Of a stretch of DNA of 64,000 nt, positions 10,905 through 25,960 are shown piece by piece; position 1 is the stretch's first letter, and every line of letters begins with the position of its first letter. Made by a program: the position numbers and the translations under genes. The DNA comes from Selaginella moellendorffii (taxonomy: Eukaryota > Streptophyta > Lycopodiopsida > Selaginellales > Selaginellaceae). The stretch lies in NCBI RefSeq assembly GCF_000143415.4, contig NW_003314275.1:1247980-1311979 (forward strand). The letters run 5' to 3'. The notes beneath the pieces were generated by a model that ran no database searches, had not been told where the DNA came from, and saw only the letters and a list, made by a program, of their open reading frames with translations.

Positions 10905-11960
10905 CTAGAAGCTCCTCCTGTGAGAACACCTAGCTACTCTGAAGAGCTGATGAACACTTACTTTGAGGGTGGGAGGAACCACCACGTTACCACCAGCAAG
11001 AAGCAACGGGACTTGAGAAGGAGCTGTAGTCACGTGAACTGTGTCCACCAACTGGAGTTCCACAAAAGTAGGAGCAGGAAAGTTAGCACGATCCTTGTAC
11101 AGCCTGCTCTCATCAAAGAGCACATCCCGTCTTTCCAGCAAAGTCTTGTGCCAATATCCTTTCATGCCTTCCAAATATCCCAGGAAAATGGATGGCTCAG
11201 CCTTTGACTCCAGCTTTCGGCGTTGCTTGTGTGCGTAGGCAAAACAGCCAAAAATGCAGAGATGATCTTAACCAGCTGTGTGACCAGTCCAAAGCTCATA
11301 AGGACTGATCTTCCCAGGTAGGGCAAGTGTCAGCAACCGGTTTCGAACATAAACAGCCGTGTTAACTGCCTCACCCCAGAAAGCAGCCGGCATTCCCACA
11401 TGAAGCAGCTGATGGTGCGATTCACCCTCTCGGCAGCACCATTCTAGGCATGTGCATCAGGGACAGCAAACTGGCGCTGGATCCCAGCTTCAGCACGAAA
11501 CGTCTCAAATTCTCCAGAGACGAATTCTCCTCCACGATCGCAGCGGAGCACACGAACTAAACAGCTGTGTAGATTTTCTACCAAAGCCTTGTATTGGCAG
11601 AAGCAGGAGAACACCTCTGACTTGTGAGCCAGCAGGTACACGATCAGGTACCGCGTGTAATGACTACGTAACGTTTGCCTCCCAAAGATTCAACCATAAT
11701 CGAACAAACGTCCGAGTGTACCAACTCAAGAACAGAAGTTGCTCGAGAGTGATGTTTTCCACCAACACAAGCTTCGCAAAAGGGCAGCGCACTCCCAGGC
11801 GCCACAGGAACATGCTCGTTCACGTGACCAAGGCGCTGGTGCCAGGTTGCAAGTGTCGGTGGAGCCCGAGCCATCAGCGCCACAGACGTGAGCATCCAGG
11901 CGGTAGAGCGTATCAACTGGAACTCCAAAAGCGACTTTGTCTCCAGTCTCGGCATCTAGC
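10905..11960 (-). pseudogene. copia integrase remnant
   Basis: Minus-strand segments in changing frames carry the integrase zinc region (WHQRLGHVN ... FCEACVGGK, about 11850-11760), the first catalytic Asp in LVHSDVCS, the second in RCDRGGEF (about 11545-11525) and the NGAAERVNRT block with its Glu just after a TAG at about 11444. Downstream is the usual C-terminal region with IFLGYLEGMKGYWH near 11180-11150. At least one stop and several frameshifts make it non-functional. Confidence 0.85.
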
Positions 11961-12116
11961 ACGAACGCTCCCTTTGCTGGGCCTTTGCTGTGAACAAAGT
12001 ATCGAAGCCTCCTCGAGCAGCAGTTCGCAGCGTGTGTGTAAGTCCCAGAACATCAGACACAGGATAGATCTCCCGGATTTCTCCAGAAGAGAGCTGAACC
12101 CTGATTGTTCCTTTGC

Positions 12117-13229
12117 CTAGTACGTCGTGAGGAGAGGAGTCACCGAGTCCCACGGCATCACTCTCACACGGTTCTTGGTAGTAAAAAAAACAAGGAAGCC
12201 ATGGTGGAATGACGCTCCAGAATCCAGCCACAGCTCTGGTCCGAGCACGGGCTGATGGCTGCTGCGAGCCATCAAGAGCTTACGAGGAGTCCCAGAGCCT
12301 TGTTTCCTTGGCAGCTTTAGCACGATCAGCTTTCTTCTTCTTGCAATCCCTCGCCATGTGTCCAGGTTTGTGGCAATAGTGACAAATGCCACGAAAACCA
12401 GTGTCGTTCGGCTGAGCTTGAGAGGACGAGGATGATCCTCCCGCAGCGCCAGCATAAAGCAAGGAAGATTTGGCTGAGGGCATCGCTTCTTTCTTCCCCG
12501 TCATCTTGCGTTCCTCTTCAATTAGGGCACCCACGACTTGATCAAAGTTCGGAACGCAGCGTGACGGTTGCAAGCAGCGACGCCCTGGCGTGATCGTCCG
12601 TGACAGGAGACCCAGCACCAGTCAATTCAGCCATTAGCCCTCGAATCCGTCCCACGTACACAGATTTCACCCTGAAGCGCCAAAAATTGTTGATTCAGCC
12701 ACATGGAAGAATTTGCGGCTTGGGCCACGAAGATCGTGCGAAGCGACGTCCAGATTTCAGCAGCGGTCTTGGTGAGATCAATCAGCGGCAAGAATTCATC
12801 GCTCAATCCCAAGCCAATGACGGTGATGGCTTGCTGATTGCGAAAAACCCAATCTGATTGTAGCGTCTGCTCAGCGGGACGAGGCTCAGTCCCATCAACG
12901 ATGTTCCACGCTCGTTTCGCAGAGAGGATCAGCCTGATTCTTGTCGCCCATGTGAAGAAATTCGTGCCACTGAATTTCTCCACCTTCTCTAGCTAGCGCG
13001 CATACTCGTGCATGGCCTGGTCACGTCAATGAAGCTCCGCGGCAGAAGTTCTTGAGAGGCTTGGCAAGCTCCGCGGCGCGAGTGTTACCACCCTTGCTAG
13101 CGATTGGCTGATAAACCACACAGCGGCTGCGCGAAGGAGAGCTTTCTTGGATGCAAGCGCCGGGCATTGCTCCAGCAGCTGCTTCAGCTTGGCAGACGCG
13201 GCTGAGCAAGACCGTGTACGAGGAGCCAT
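12117..13229 (-). pseudogene. copia gag and protease remnant
   Basis: An ORF from 13229 starts MAPRTRSCSAASAKLKQ and, after in-frame TGA and TAG codons near 13023 and 12987, runs on into the gag core SGTNFFTWATRIR. Gag continues (AWNIVDGTEP, AAEIWTSL). A zinc knuckle of form CHYCHKPGHMARDC lies near 12390-12345. The protease motif WLDSGASFHH is near 12230-12200. Several frame changes occur between these blocks. The in-frame stops show that the N-terminal extension belonged to the original gag ORF. Confidence 0.82.
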
Positions 13230-13310
13230 CGTGCTCCATTAGGCCGTCGGTGATGATCTCGCCAGTGCGATCGCCTGGCCGAAATACCTCAGCAAGATGT
13301 GGTTCATGTG

Positions 13311-16300
13311 GAGAAGAGAGATCGCGAGAGACTCATTATTATAGATTTAAAGATTGTTCTAGTATATTACTTTCAATTACTTTTAAGTATCTAAAAGTCC
13401 AAATAAAATATACATTTTATTCTACTATAACAACATGATTTTATAGTTTAATACGACTATATAGAATTAACTGTAGTTTCATTCCTTTCAATATACATTT
13501 TTTGTCAAATATATTCTTGAGCTATATAATTTATTAATTTCCATAATTTTTCTTGGACCACTAATATTTTAAATAAATTGTTGTAATATGATAACACAAA
13601 TATCATGACAAAAGTTGTACCAATTTGTTGTTGTATGCTCACTTTTAATACTACACTCAATACGAGTTTAATCTTATGGCATTTTAATACATTAATAATA
13701 TATCACTTGAAGCATTTGAGTAAATGTAAGATTGCTATTTGCAAACTAAATACTAGTTCTAAGAAATCTTGTGGTATTGCAATTTTTAAAAATTCCACTA
13801 CCATGTTTACAACCTTGATTATCAAATTGAGGTTAATGGCATCTCATATTCTCTCTCATGTGGAAGAAGACCAACCATAATACAAAAAGTAAGAGAATTT
13901 ACCTTATTATTAATTCTCAATACGATCAGAAAATAAAAAGAATATTATCTCGATCCAATCTAACTAAAGAGAATGAAAAAAATAAAAAAGAAACAATAAA
14001 AAGGAATACAAGCATAAAACACAATAAAAAAAACCTAAATCAAGATTAAATTATATACTAGCAATATCTATTAAATAATGTTACTTAGTTGTTAAGTGTG
14101 GCACTTGGTGGCACTGGGTGTGACACAAAGTGCCACAGAGGGGGGCATAGCAAAGAGGTAACCATATAAGAGAGGGTGGTATTAGATTGTGCATTTGTCC
14201 CAGAAGCAGTTTGAACATAAATATATGAGTTTGGGATAACAAAGGTTGCATAACCTACATTTCTATATGGGTTTTTATATACATGTTTCTTTACTATCTT
14301 AGTTAGTGTATATAGCATGTTTATATATATATATATATATATATATATGTTATCTTAGGATACTCTAATGAACCTAAGAGAAGATCCTGGAGTGGAGAGG
14401 TAAAGCATATGAAAAATTTCCAAGTGTTACTTTTATATGGAATCAATGGCTGTGATTTTCTATAGAAATTTATAATATTATCTTGAAGCATATGTTTTTC
14501 TTATAATTTTCTCTTAAAAATAAATAAAAACATAATAAGGCCAAACTTCAATATATTAGCTACACAAGAGAATAACAAGATTATACTATGCCATTTTCAA
14601 GATTATTAATATCTATCATATTCTTTAAGATATAAAAAAACTTTATCTTAAAATATAGATAAAATAAAACCTTATTAACTATAAAATTATTTTTCAATTT
14701 TAATACATTTTTATCACTTTGTATATGTCTCACTAATAAAGGCTTCAAAATTCACATTTGAAACTAATGTACAATTGGTGTTTTAGTAAAAAACCACATA
14801 TGATTTAATGGAATTATATATTCTATATGAAAACCTTTATATAACCATAGGATCTAAGATTAATTTGCAAAAAGAAAACTCACCTACACCTAAGTTTAGA
14901 ACTTTTATATATACATTTTCATACTATGTTTAATTTTGGCTTTCTAGTATTACGTGTTGACATTATTTTTTGCTTATCAAGCCTGTATCTTAGCCTACAG
15001 AACTTTATCTTGAGTAAAAAACAAGTGTATAAAGAACTTGTATAATGATAACATATGAACAATAAATTATTATAGATCATTTTTCAAGTTCTTCTCTTTG
15101 GTTATTTACAAATGAATACAAATAAATATCAAACTCTTGAAATGCACTACAACATATACAATATACTTAAATTTGCATTTAATGATGGTCAAGAACTAAA
15201 AGAGATTAAGTCATAATTTTTTATGCTTGCCAAGCACTCAAGAACACTAGTATCATAAAATGTGAGGGATGATGTTGCTAAACACAATTTAGGCCACTAA
15301 GATAGACTATGAAATGCCACAAAGGAGGACATAAATAAAATCTTTAAAACTTAAAAGAACTCTTCACAATCATGAATTTATGAAGCTTAATAGAAAGGGT
15401 CTTAAACTTTTCATAGACAACTCTAAAAATCATGAAACTAAACTCTCTAGAAAGCTACAATCTTGTAAAAAATGTAAACTTAAAAATCTTGTTAGAACAC
15501 GCTTAAAAACCTTATAATATTGGCAAACACATACTTAGATGGAAAATTGTAAAGATCTTGCAGCTATCAACAGTTAAAATTATGTACTTAGTCTCACTAA
15601 AAAACTCTTGCCAAGATTTATCCATCCATATAAAGAAAGATCTTCTTTTGCAAATTTATGCAAAACTTCTAAATAAAAGAGTGCAAGAGAAAAATGCTGT
15701 GAACTTTTCAATTTCAGGCCAAATCACACAACAATTTTTAAAAAAACTTGTGAGTAAATTTATCCAGAGAAATAAAAAAAAATCAAAATAGTTGAAAATT
15801 TAGTTTATGCCAAGCTCTTAAAGTGATTGTTGCATGCATAGTAGAAGAAAAACACATTTGTATGCAACATTTTAGAAACAAAAATATAAAATTCTTGATG
15901 CTAAAATATAAACTGTACAAACCCATTTAGCTCTAGTGCATAAATCAATCAACAACCAAGTCACAAAGAGGAGAAAATGATTGTTCTTGGCCAAGGAATG
16001 AGAAAACTTACGAATTTATAAATAGTGTGAGGAATGGCATAGTTGTGTGAACCCTTTAATATCCTAGAAACCTTTTTACTACTTGTTATATCATTAGAAT
16101 ATAAAGATCTACATAAATTCCCTTAAGAATCAAGAAAACAAAAAGTTATTGGGATTGGCTAAAAATAAATCTTTCCTAAATATTGAAGCAAGACTAACTT
16201 TGGGTAATATTCTTTAAAAATCAAGTAAACTCTATTGAAACCCTAACAATGAGATCCTCTAAAATCTTGCTCAACCATACTAAATGTGTCTCATGCACTA

Positions 16301-17040
16301 CATTCTCAAGATATTAACAAAAGATCAGTAAAATGCAATATAAATGAAACTATAAACCACTTCTATAAAGGTAATATAATGTTTTTAATAATATGATACA
16401 TCTTCAAAAAGAAGAAAAAAGATTTTATATTGCTAGCAGTAGCACCCATTACCATTATAGTGGATAGTCCATATTTGCACATGGGCACAAATTTTTTAAC
16501 TTTTAAAAAATATCTTTAGTTACACTAGATTTCTCTTTGGAGAAAAAAAGCACTTGATGGGCAACAATGTCCTCTCATATCCATTTTGATCTGCATTTTA
16601 TACTTATGGCATAGCTCTCCATTTTATCTTTTAGAAACTTGCCCAAAGCTAATTCAACATCTAATTTCAAAAATTAGATTCTTAACAACTTTAGTTTGTA
16701 ATATTTAATAGAAAACTTAGGATCATTAAGATTATTACTAAGAAAGAGCACATACTCTAAAAGTACATTTTTATTTATAATTAAATAATTTCAAGCACCT
16801 TAGAAGGGTTCATATATATTGAAAAGAAATAGTTAGTAATAGTAATTATTTTTCTGGTGCGATTGATAACTTAGGAGTTCAGTTTTCTATGCGGCTTTTA
16901 GACCATACAGATTAACGAATCATAATCATACTTATCTTTTTCATATTTGTGGTAGTACTTTTAATTATGGTGCTTTATGAATAAGATTGAATCTCGCAGA
17001 TATTTCTCAGATCTTTGTTTATTTTGAATTCTTATAAGAA
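13311..17040. other. AT-rich stretch without recognised genes
   Basis: About 3.7 kb of AT-rich DNA with frequent stops in all frames. It holds a (TA)n run at 14322-14348. No protein similarity, LTR pair or RNA gene was seen. Confidence 0.6.
14322..14348. repeat. (TA)n microsatellite
   Basis: About 13 uninterrupted TA units. Confidence 0.95.
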
Positions 17041-17047
17041 AACCTAA

Positions 17048-17060
17048 AGGGTTTAGGGTT
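17048..17060 (+). promoter_or_regulatory. telo-box-like motif upstream of WRKY gene
   Basis: agggtttagggtt contains the plant telo-box (AAACCCTA on the complement), common near the 5' ends of plant housekeeping genes. It lies about 570 bp upstream of the WRKY start codon. Functional relevance is inferred. Confidence 0.35.
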
Positions 17061-17631
17061 AAGCCCTTAGTTTTTTATTAGGTGCCTTAAAGAAACTTTG
17101 ACTTTCTAAAGTCCACGATCGATTAAACAGAGTGAGTGCTGTTTTGGCTAGGGCGAATCGACCATTTTCCCCTTGGAAGCTTATCACACCTGAGCGCCAT
17201 CGATCGATCAATCCACTGTCACTCCAAGCATTGGTGAGTTCGTCCTGGATCATCGTTTTCCTCGCCCTTGGAGGCCCCTTTCCTCTTTTTCTCGCTTCCT
17301 CGTCGATCTAATGCTCGCCCAACCGAGAAGAGGGAGCCGTGCGTGCGTGTGTGCGTGTGACTGCCGTGACTGACCTTGGCAAACACGACGAAGGCAGCGA
17401 CGACGACGAGGGTGAACAGCCAAGAAAACTCTTCTTTTCCACGGCGACAAGCGCGCTGCGTCGTTGACCCCTCCATCTTTCTCGCTCTGATCGCTCGCTG
17501 ACCTTCCAATCCCATCTTTCCCTCTTCTCTCCCGTGTTCTTGAGCTCGTGCTTGCAATCTTGGTAGAAATCCCCTGCTCTTCCCAAATTTCTTTCTAGTC
17601 TCTAGAGTTCTTCTTGCCAGATCTTCTAGCC

Positions 17632-18838
<1,207 letters not shown>

Positions 18839-20683
18839 CGCGAGAGAAGAAGTGGTGGAATCTTTGCGTTTTCTTCTTCCGCGCTTCGTCCATCCGTTTT
18901 GCAGCGCTGATCTATACGTTTTGGAGGGATTTGGGGGCGAGAAAACAAAAAAGAAAGGATGGATGGAGTGTGAGACGAGAGGCCCGATGAGATTCGTGAT
19001 GATCGGATCGGCGCGAGAGGAGACAAGCGCAGCAAAAAAGAAAGCAAAAGATTCTCTCCACCTTGAAACGGGTCAACGGGAGGATTCGGCGGTGGCGGTG
19101 ATGGTGGGCAGCGGATATTCGCTTCTTTTATTTGGTGTTTGACCGGTGGTGTGGTGCGGAATCTCGCCATCACGAACACAAGAAAACAAGGCAAAGGCAG
19201 GGCTTTTGGAGAATAGAAAAAATGGGAAAAGCAAAGTGGACAGTGAGGAAATAGCTGGCGTGATGGATGGCTACACAATACTCATGAAAGGGGTAGAAAA
19301 TTCGCAGATGGGACGTACACTGGCACAAGTTTGACTTCTCGGCTGTCCCTGCGACGAGGAACAGTGGTGGCACACCCGCACTCACCAAACAGAAAACAAA
19401 GGAAAACTTTGGTGGTCAACCGTTTAATTTGATCTTCTTTGTTTAATAGCAGCATTCTGACAAGATTTTGTGGATGGTCCATAAACATCTATTCTGTTGG
19501 TATAGGGCTAAAAGAAATTAACAGTGGGTGTTACTGTTAGGAGCATATAGTGATAATACTTGAACTGACTTTGGTTCTCAAATTTATACAGGGAAATGCA
19601 CATAATCTATATTATTATTAATCATGACTTATTGATTAGCTTTCCATCCCAAATCTCACCCCAAATCCTGTGCTATTCACTCCCTAATAATTTATAAAGT
19701 GTTAAAAAACTAGAATTAATTTAAAACACGTGAATTTCTTCTTATTGCCAATTCTCATAAAAACAGTTAATAAATTACAATTTTCTCTCCAAAATAGATC
19801 AAAATAATAAAGCTTCTTAATTAATATAAAATGATTAGAACTTCATGAAACACACTTAAAGAAACTATATATTTTACTTAAGGAGATGTCTTAATATAAA
19901 GTGAACCATCTGTCAGATAGTACATATAGACATTTTCAGTTATAAAAAAGTTATTTATGATTTATATTAAATAAATAATAAATATCTAATAGCATAAAGT
20001 AGAATTTATAAAATTTATATTTTAAATACTTACTGTTAATGCCTTTCAATATTGCATTTAATAGTTTTACATATTGGTAAAAGAAAAGTTCATTTATTAA
20101 AATTCTATTTATTTAAAGAAAATTGATACAACATTGATTTAGACTATAAAATGAGTATGTTCAATTCATATTAAAATACAGCTTTAAATTAACTAAGACT
20201 TTATAATAGTAAACATGACTAACCATATAGAAAATGTTTATTATCTTCTAAGTTCTTCAACTAATAAATTATTTTACTAATTTGTATAATCAAACATTCA
20301 ATATATATCAGTATTGAATGAAAAAAAGTAAAATGATAAAAAGACATCTAAAAAGTTAACTTTAAACCTGATTATTATAATGCTGAAAATGAAACATATA
20401 TTTTATTTAACACACACACACACACTTATAAATATTCTCCTTAAATTTTTAAAATTATAAATATTTGTTTAACAAAATATTAGTTTAATTGAAAGCTTGC
20501 ATACTTGAGAAAATTTAGTGCTCTCAATATATTTTCTAGAATAGTTACTACTTATAATTGTATAAGAGAATATAAAATTTTAAGGTGCTTTTGGCATATA
20601 ATTTATTATAATATATTTAGATGAATAATTTGTTCAATTAGAAAAAATTACCAATTAAGAAAATATATTAATTTATAGAAATA
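18839..20683. other. 3' flank of WRKY gene, then AT-rich DNA
   Basis: Bases 18839 to about 19500 are GC-moderate and probably include the WRKY 3' UTR; TTGAC/GTCAA cores recur here (about 19073, 19140, 19331, 19408). From 19500 the DNA is AT-rich with no recognised gene. Confidence 0.45.
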
Positions 20684-20875
20684 TGAATGTATGGAATTAT
20701 AGAAATGGAATACAGGTATGTGCATATTATTTAGCCCAAAACCCTAGCTTATAGGAGACCTATAAGCTACCTTATAGGAGCGAATGGTCTGGATTAAAAC
20801 TAATCTAATGCCTATCAAAATCCCACCATACTAATATTAGTATATGGCATTGTAATTGTATATTTAGACTTCACA
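20684..20875 (-). repeat. LTR of second Ty3 element (3' on minus strand)
   Basis: Shares blocks such as 'gaatgtatgga', 'tgtgcatat', 'ttagccca' and 'ggattaaaac' in order with 24803-24977. It contains a perfect 10-bp palindrome with a 3-base loop (20746-20768) that the other LTR has lost or never had. Confidence 0.75.
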
Positions 20876-22403
20876 TCATCTTTTTGTCTCGAAATGATGG
20901 AAAATAGTCAAGATTCTCTAGTGGATGGGCTGGGATCTGGAAAAACATCAAGAAGAGGTATCAGTGGATCTGTAGGTGGTATTAATTTTTTTAATCTCTT
21001 TATACGAAGCATTTCAACTAGTATATATATACAATTTCTAGAGGATTGGTTTATTAGACATTATGCTAAACTTCATAAACTTGTGGTCCAACTTGTCATA
21101 ACACTCGATATAGTCCTTTCCACTAAGCAAAAAGCCCTTTAGATAAACTATATACATTAAGATTGGGAAAAAAGAGTAACATCAAGTCATCCACTTTATA
21201 CTTCGCAGATGGACAATGATGGGAGTTGTAGTATTGTTGTTATCCCACTTATAAACATCCTAGGTGTTTAACAAACTTTACTCAGAGTAGTGGAAAAATA
21301 TTCATCAAATATTAATCCCAAAACCTAGCATCGGCAACTTATGGCAATTGCAAAGGTAAGCTCAACTCTATTAGTAGTATCGGATTATGACTATATAGGA
21401 GTTTATATGGTGAAACATTAATAAAATTCTATACCTTTGTGATATATATGCATATTGAAAAGATGGCAAATAACTATTCTAATTTGAATGCTGAAAGTTC
21501 ATATATTTTGTAATTATCCCTTTGAAGGTTCACAAACAAGTCATTCCACCAAACCATCTAACTGTGGATGATAAACACTTGTAAAAGTGTGGTGTATTTC
21601 CAATTGAGACATTAAAATATGAAATGCCTCAACTATACATATGGGACTATTATCTGAAAGAATTCACTCTAGATAGGAATGTTGAAATAATATTTGATTG
21701 AGGAAAAAGTATCCAACATCAATTGCAAACACACTAGCAAAAGCACCCAATGAGTCAAGTAATTCAAAGTAATAATGACATATTCATTGCTAATAATTCA
21801 CTATAGTAAAGGCATTATCAAATCAAATGCCACCAACTCAAATGAACGGGAAATTGCAATAAACTCTAACCGTCCTTCCATAATACAAGAGGGAGTATTA
21901 AAAGCTTAGCACCAAATGCAATTCCGTATATATTGGATAACATTATGCTACTTCTTTAACCAATAAAAAAACTTGCACAACTTCTTAGTTACATGATAAT
22001 ATCCTATATGTTTGCCTAAAATAAAAGAATCATAGTAGGTATGGAGAAAGCATGGAATAAAAATTGAAAGCACCACTAGCCATAAATGATCATCCGAATT
22101 TGTCCCCATAAAATAAAGAAAATTGTTTTCAATATAATATTAATGTAAATACCAAAATGGTAAGTCATCAACAAGTGATATAAAATTCTCAAACCCATTG
22201 CAAAGTCTTCAAATCCACAGCTCAACTTTTTGAGCCTCATGAACCTCATCAAGAGCAAATAAATTTTGCTCCGCACTTTATGGACACTAAACTTTAAGTA
22301 CAGCAATTGTCAACGACACAAAATCCTCATCCAAAAAATCCATAAATACTAAAATAACATATTTTTTAGAAATATGAGAAGAGAGCGATGAAAGAAGAGG
22401 AGC

Positions 22404-22646
22404 TCAAAAAAGGGTGTCAGCATTAAATATAGAACTCCTCAAACGATGAACAACATCGAAATCATATATTTGAAGCTTTAAAACCCACTGAATAATACAA
22501 TTAAATAAATTCGTCCACTTCAATAATGAAGTCACTATAACATGATCACCTTTTAGTAATATCTGAGAGCCATGTAGATATGCATGAAATTTCTTGAAAC
22601 CCCAAACTGCTACTAAATATTTCTTCGCTATTGTAGAGTAGTTCAC
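22404..22646 (-). pseudogene. Ty3 RNase H domain remnant
   Basis: An 80-codon open stretch reads NYSTIAKKYLVAVWGFKKF, then YLHGSQILLKGDH, LLKWTN, WVLKLQ and YDFDVVHRLRSS. This is the RNase H and tether of Ty3/gypsy polyproteins, ending where the family has NxxADxLSR. It is the best preserved part of the element. Confidence 0.85.
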
Positions 22647-24802
22647 CTTTGCTAATTGTAATGTACAATTGATATATGCAATAAAATGGTGCTAACCAAA
22701 CATACCTAAACTCTCTTGCATCAACACACCTCCAAAATTAATATTAAAAGCAACCACACCCAAAATAAAAGGTTAAGTGTTGTTAATATATAGAGGAGTC
22801 ATTAATAACACTTTAAGATTCATAAACACTTACTCATAGTCCATAGACCAAATGAAATATCTTTAATAATGCTTACAATGGTGCAGTATGATTAGAAAAA
22901 TGATCACTGAAATAACCAAAATATTATAGATTATTCACACACTTTGAAGTATAGAACTTGAGAACAACCACAAATTTGTTAAGATCAATTTGCAAACCTT
23001 TACAAGAAATACAATACCCAAAATAAGTAATGTCCTTAAACCCAAATATGCACTTTGATTGCTTCAATTTTAAACTGATTTTTCACAGCCAATTCAACAC
23101 CTTACAAACATTATGTATATATTCCTCCCATGTCCCCTCCAAGTGGATCAAGACATCATTAATAAAGTCAATAGTCATTTCCAGGATATTGTAAAGAATC
23201 TCATATATCATTCACTGGAAAGTTGTTAAAGCATTATTCAAACTAAATGGTATTACCAAGAACTTATACAAACTAAATAATGTATGAAAAATAGTTTTGG
23301 GAATTATTGGCACTTGCCAGTAACCAAAAGCAAAATCTAGCTTAGTGAACTAATGACTTCTCCCTAAATAATCTAAAAGATAAGTAGTGTGAGAAATAGA
23401 GTACTCATTCGAGATTGCCACTTTTACAATGAACAATAATTGATACAGATTTAAATACTTCTATCAAGCTTCATCACAAGATAAAGTTCACATGCCCAAG
23501 GACTCTGCAACTTTTAAGTAACACACTTTTACTAACATCTCTTTGATATTTGTACATAAAATCTTGATCTTTTTTTATGACTAATGACAAACAAGAACCT
23601 TAATTAGACAAGCATCATCAATTAGAATAACATGACATATTAAAAACCCCAGATGATAAGTCAATTTTAAAGAGACTAACATACTCCTTCATGAGCTGAT
23701 CAACTACTATAACACAAACATCGTCAAAGGGATCTGAAAAGGGAATAAAGGAATAAGACAGAATAATAGGAAAAACTAATGGGGAGACAAAATTGATGAA
23801 AGCAAAAGTAAAAACAAAAGGACAAAGAGGAATGGAAAAATTATAAAGAAGTATGTGCTAAAAGGGAAAAACTTCAAAGTCACATTTGGTATGATTGCAC
23901 CATAATCAATCCATACCAAAGATGAGGTCAAAAGTTTGACTCAGCACCACTTGCAACAATTGTAACTCAAGCTTGAAATCATCCACACACACAACTAAGT
24001 CTGCCTTATCTTATATATATGTCTGTTGCTATAAAGAATGAAAATTAGTTTTGCTGCACGACATAAATATAGACGGCAACATGTAGCAATAAACAAGAAA
24101 TAGAAGATAAACTTAAGTTTATATCAACCAACATATAAAGAATAATAAAAAACCTTTTATAAAAATGAGCTTGGAAAGTAAACACTAAATAGGAAACAAA
24201 CACTAAATTGCATCATTAACTCAAATGGCCTTTGACAAAAATGATATAATTTTTGGAAAACATCATTATAATCGTCAATATGTCCAAATGCACATTTAAA
24301 GACATTTAAGAGAACACTTTAATCTACATAAGTGGCTGCACTCAAACCATTATACCAATGTAGTGCTGCCCTTTAGAGACATGTGAGAAACTCATGTAAA
24401 CACCAACCATCTTCCCAAGAATGATATATGCTAATCATTGTAAAGTGATTAAATCAATAATATACATCATCCCCATGATTCCCATGGAAAAATTTCGGCT
24501 GAATGCAAGGATTGATAATAAGAGCAAGAGTTATACCATGTGTTGTGAATGCCATCATTAATTGAGTCTAATTGTTCAACTACAACTACATAGCATTGAG
24601 CAACTGCACTAATTGTTGCTGTAAAGTCAGAGGAGGAGACTATTGCTTTGCCATGAAAATGAACAAAAAAGAGAAAGCAAAAGAGGAGAAATTGAAAACA
24701 TTTTAAAGGGAGATTTAAATGATGTAAAAGTTGTATCTAAACCAAAATCCTAAATCTAAATACTCCTTAAGGGCAATTAAAACTACTTTTCATCTCTACT
24801 GA

Positions 24803-24977
24803 TGTGAATGTATGGAATATGAAAATGAAATATAAAAATGTGCATATCAATTAGCCCAAAAACCTTAACTTATATATAAGAGTGAATGGTCCGGATTAAA
24901 ACCAATTAGATACCTATCAAAATTCTATTACACTATTATTAGTAAATGGTATCATAGTTGTACATATGGACCTCATA
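24803..24977 (-). repeat. LTR of second Ty3 element (5' on minus strand)
   Basis: Aligned partner of 20684-20875. The boundaries are judged from where similarity stops. Confidence 0.72.
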
Positions 24978-25439
24978 GAAATAAATTAATAAATGAAATG
25001 TTTTCTATTATAAAGAAACTTTTAAGCAAGTGTTCTAGTCACATGTAATAGATGCTTAATAATAATAAGAAAATGACAGTGCTTAACAATACTAGGGAGT
25101 CAACCACAATTTTTAATGTCAATAAGCTATTTGATATCTTTCATATTAAATGCCTAGCCAACCTTAGATTGCATGCTATGTAAGATTAAAGTCATGAGGC
25201 AGTTATCATTTTCTCAAGAAAACCTAAACATTCTATAAAAGAATTAATATTTAAAAAATATTAAATAAGAGATATTTATTATAAACTATCATGCTACAGA
25301 GATTTCAAATTATTACATGGTTTTAGATTTGCTTATAGCCTTGAAAATCCAGATCTTATATATGGAAGTATATAATTCTAGTAAGTCTTAAAGATTAACA
25401 CAAAAGTAAATAGAATCAAAAATAAGTTTTGAACCCTTA

Positions 25440-25470
<31 letters not shown>

Positions 25471-25660
25471 CACATCAGTCTTTTCAATTTTCATGTTATG
25501 CCTACTAATACACCATAAGCATATAGCTCCATTCCTCACTTAACTTTGAAAGCAATTAAATCTCTTGGCCTTATGTTTCTTTGAAGGTACCACAAGACTA
25601 AAATCTATAATAATATGAACAAAGGGTGCAGACCCCCATAGCCGTCCAATCCCTGGCCTG
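24978..25660. other. AT-rich spacer, no gene seen
   Basis: No coding or structural signal other than a (TA)n run at 25443-25470. Confidence 0.5.
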
Positions 25661-25960
25661 GAGCCATGGTTTTTGGAAAGGGGGGGCACCCCAGGCCTGG
25701 GCCAGGACTGGTGGCCATGGTTAGTGGGAATATCGGCTCAATGTTGTGGTGGCCACGTGAGATGCACGTGTGGCACGTGTGGCCGGGAAGGGAAGAGGGC
25801 ATGGTGACAAGTGTTACACCATGTGGCTGTTTTTCTCGAATGCAGTTGTGTGGGCATTTGCGTGAGAGTTTGCGTCTGTAAGCTCCTAGAGGAGGTGCTC
25901 ATGGGGATAACAGGTAGAATTGTAGTCAAGCACACAAGCCAGGCTCCTTTCGGGATCAAC

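Larger units (their letters stand above)
7640..13310 (-). mobile_element. Decayed Ty1/copia retrotransposon, interrupted
   Basis: On the minus strand the order is gag with zinc knuckle (about 13229-12280), aspartic protease DSGAS (about 12220), integrase (about 11960-11000), then reverse transcriptase (8918-7897). Integrase before RT is diagnostic for Ty1/copia. The coding part is broken between about 10695 and 8925 by unrelated AT-rich DNA. RNase H is missing or unrecognisable after 7897. No flanking LTR pair was found by eye, so the ends are approximate. Confidence 0.88.
20684..24977 (-). mobile_element. Second decayed Ty3/gypsy element, with short LTRs
   Basis: Direct repeats at 20684-20875 and 24803-24977 align over their length and act as LTRs of about 175-190 bp. 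Between them, read on the minus strand, are an RT (about 23480-22950, with FIND at 23155-23166 in place of the catalytic Y-x-D-D), RNase H (22646-22404) and an integrase motif (about 21600-21545). This order is Ty3/gypsy. It is unrelated in LTR sequence to the element at 1-7146. Stops are frequent throughout. Confidence 0.8.

Noticed and set aside
7640-13310. LTR pair for the copia element
   Set aside because: No direct repeat was found between the two ends by eye; a proper alignment might still reveal one.
15920-15960. tRNA-like 'ttagctctagtgcata' string
   Set aside because: No matching B box or cloverleaf pairing downstream.
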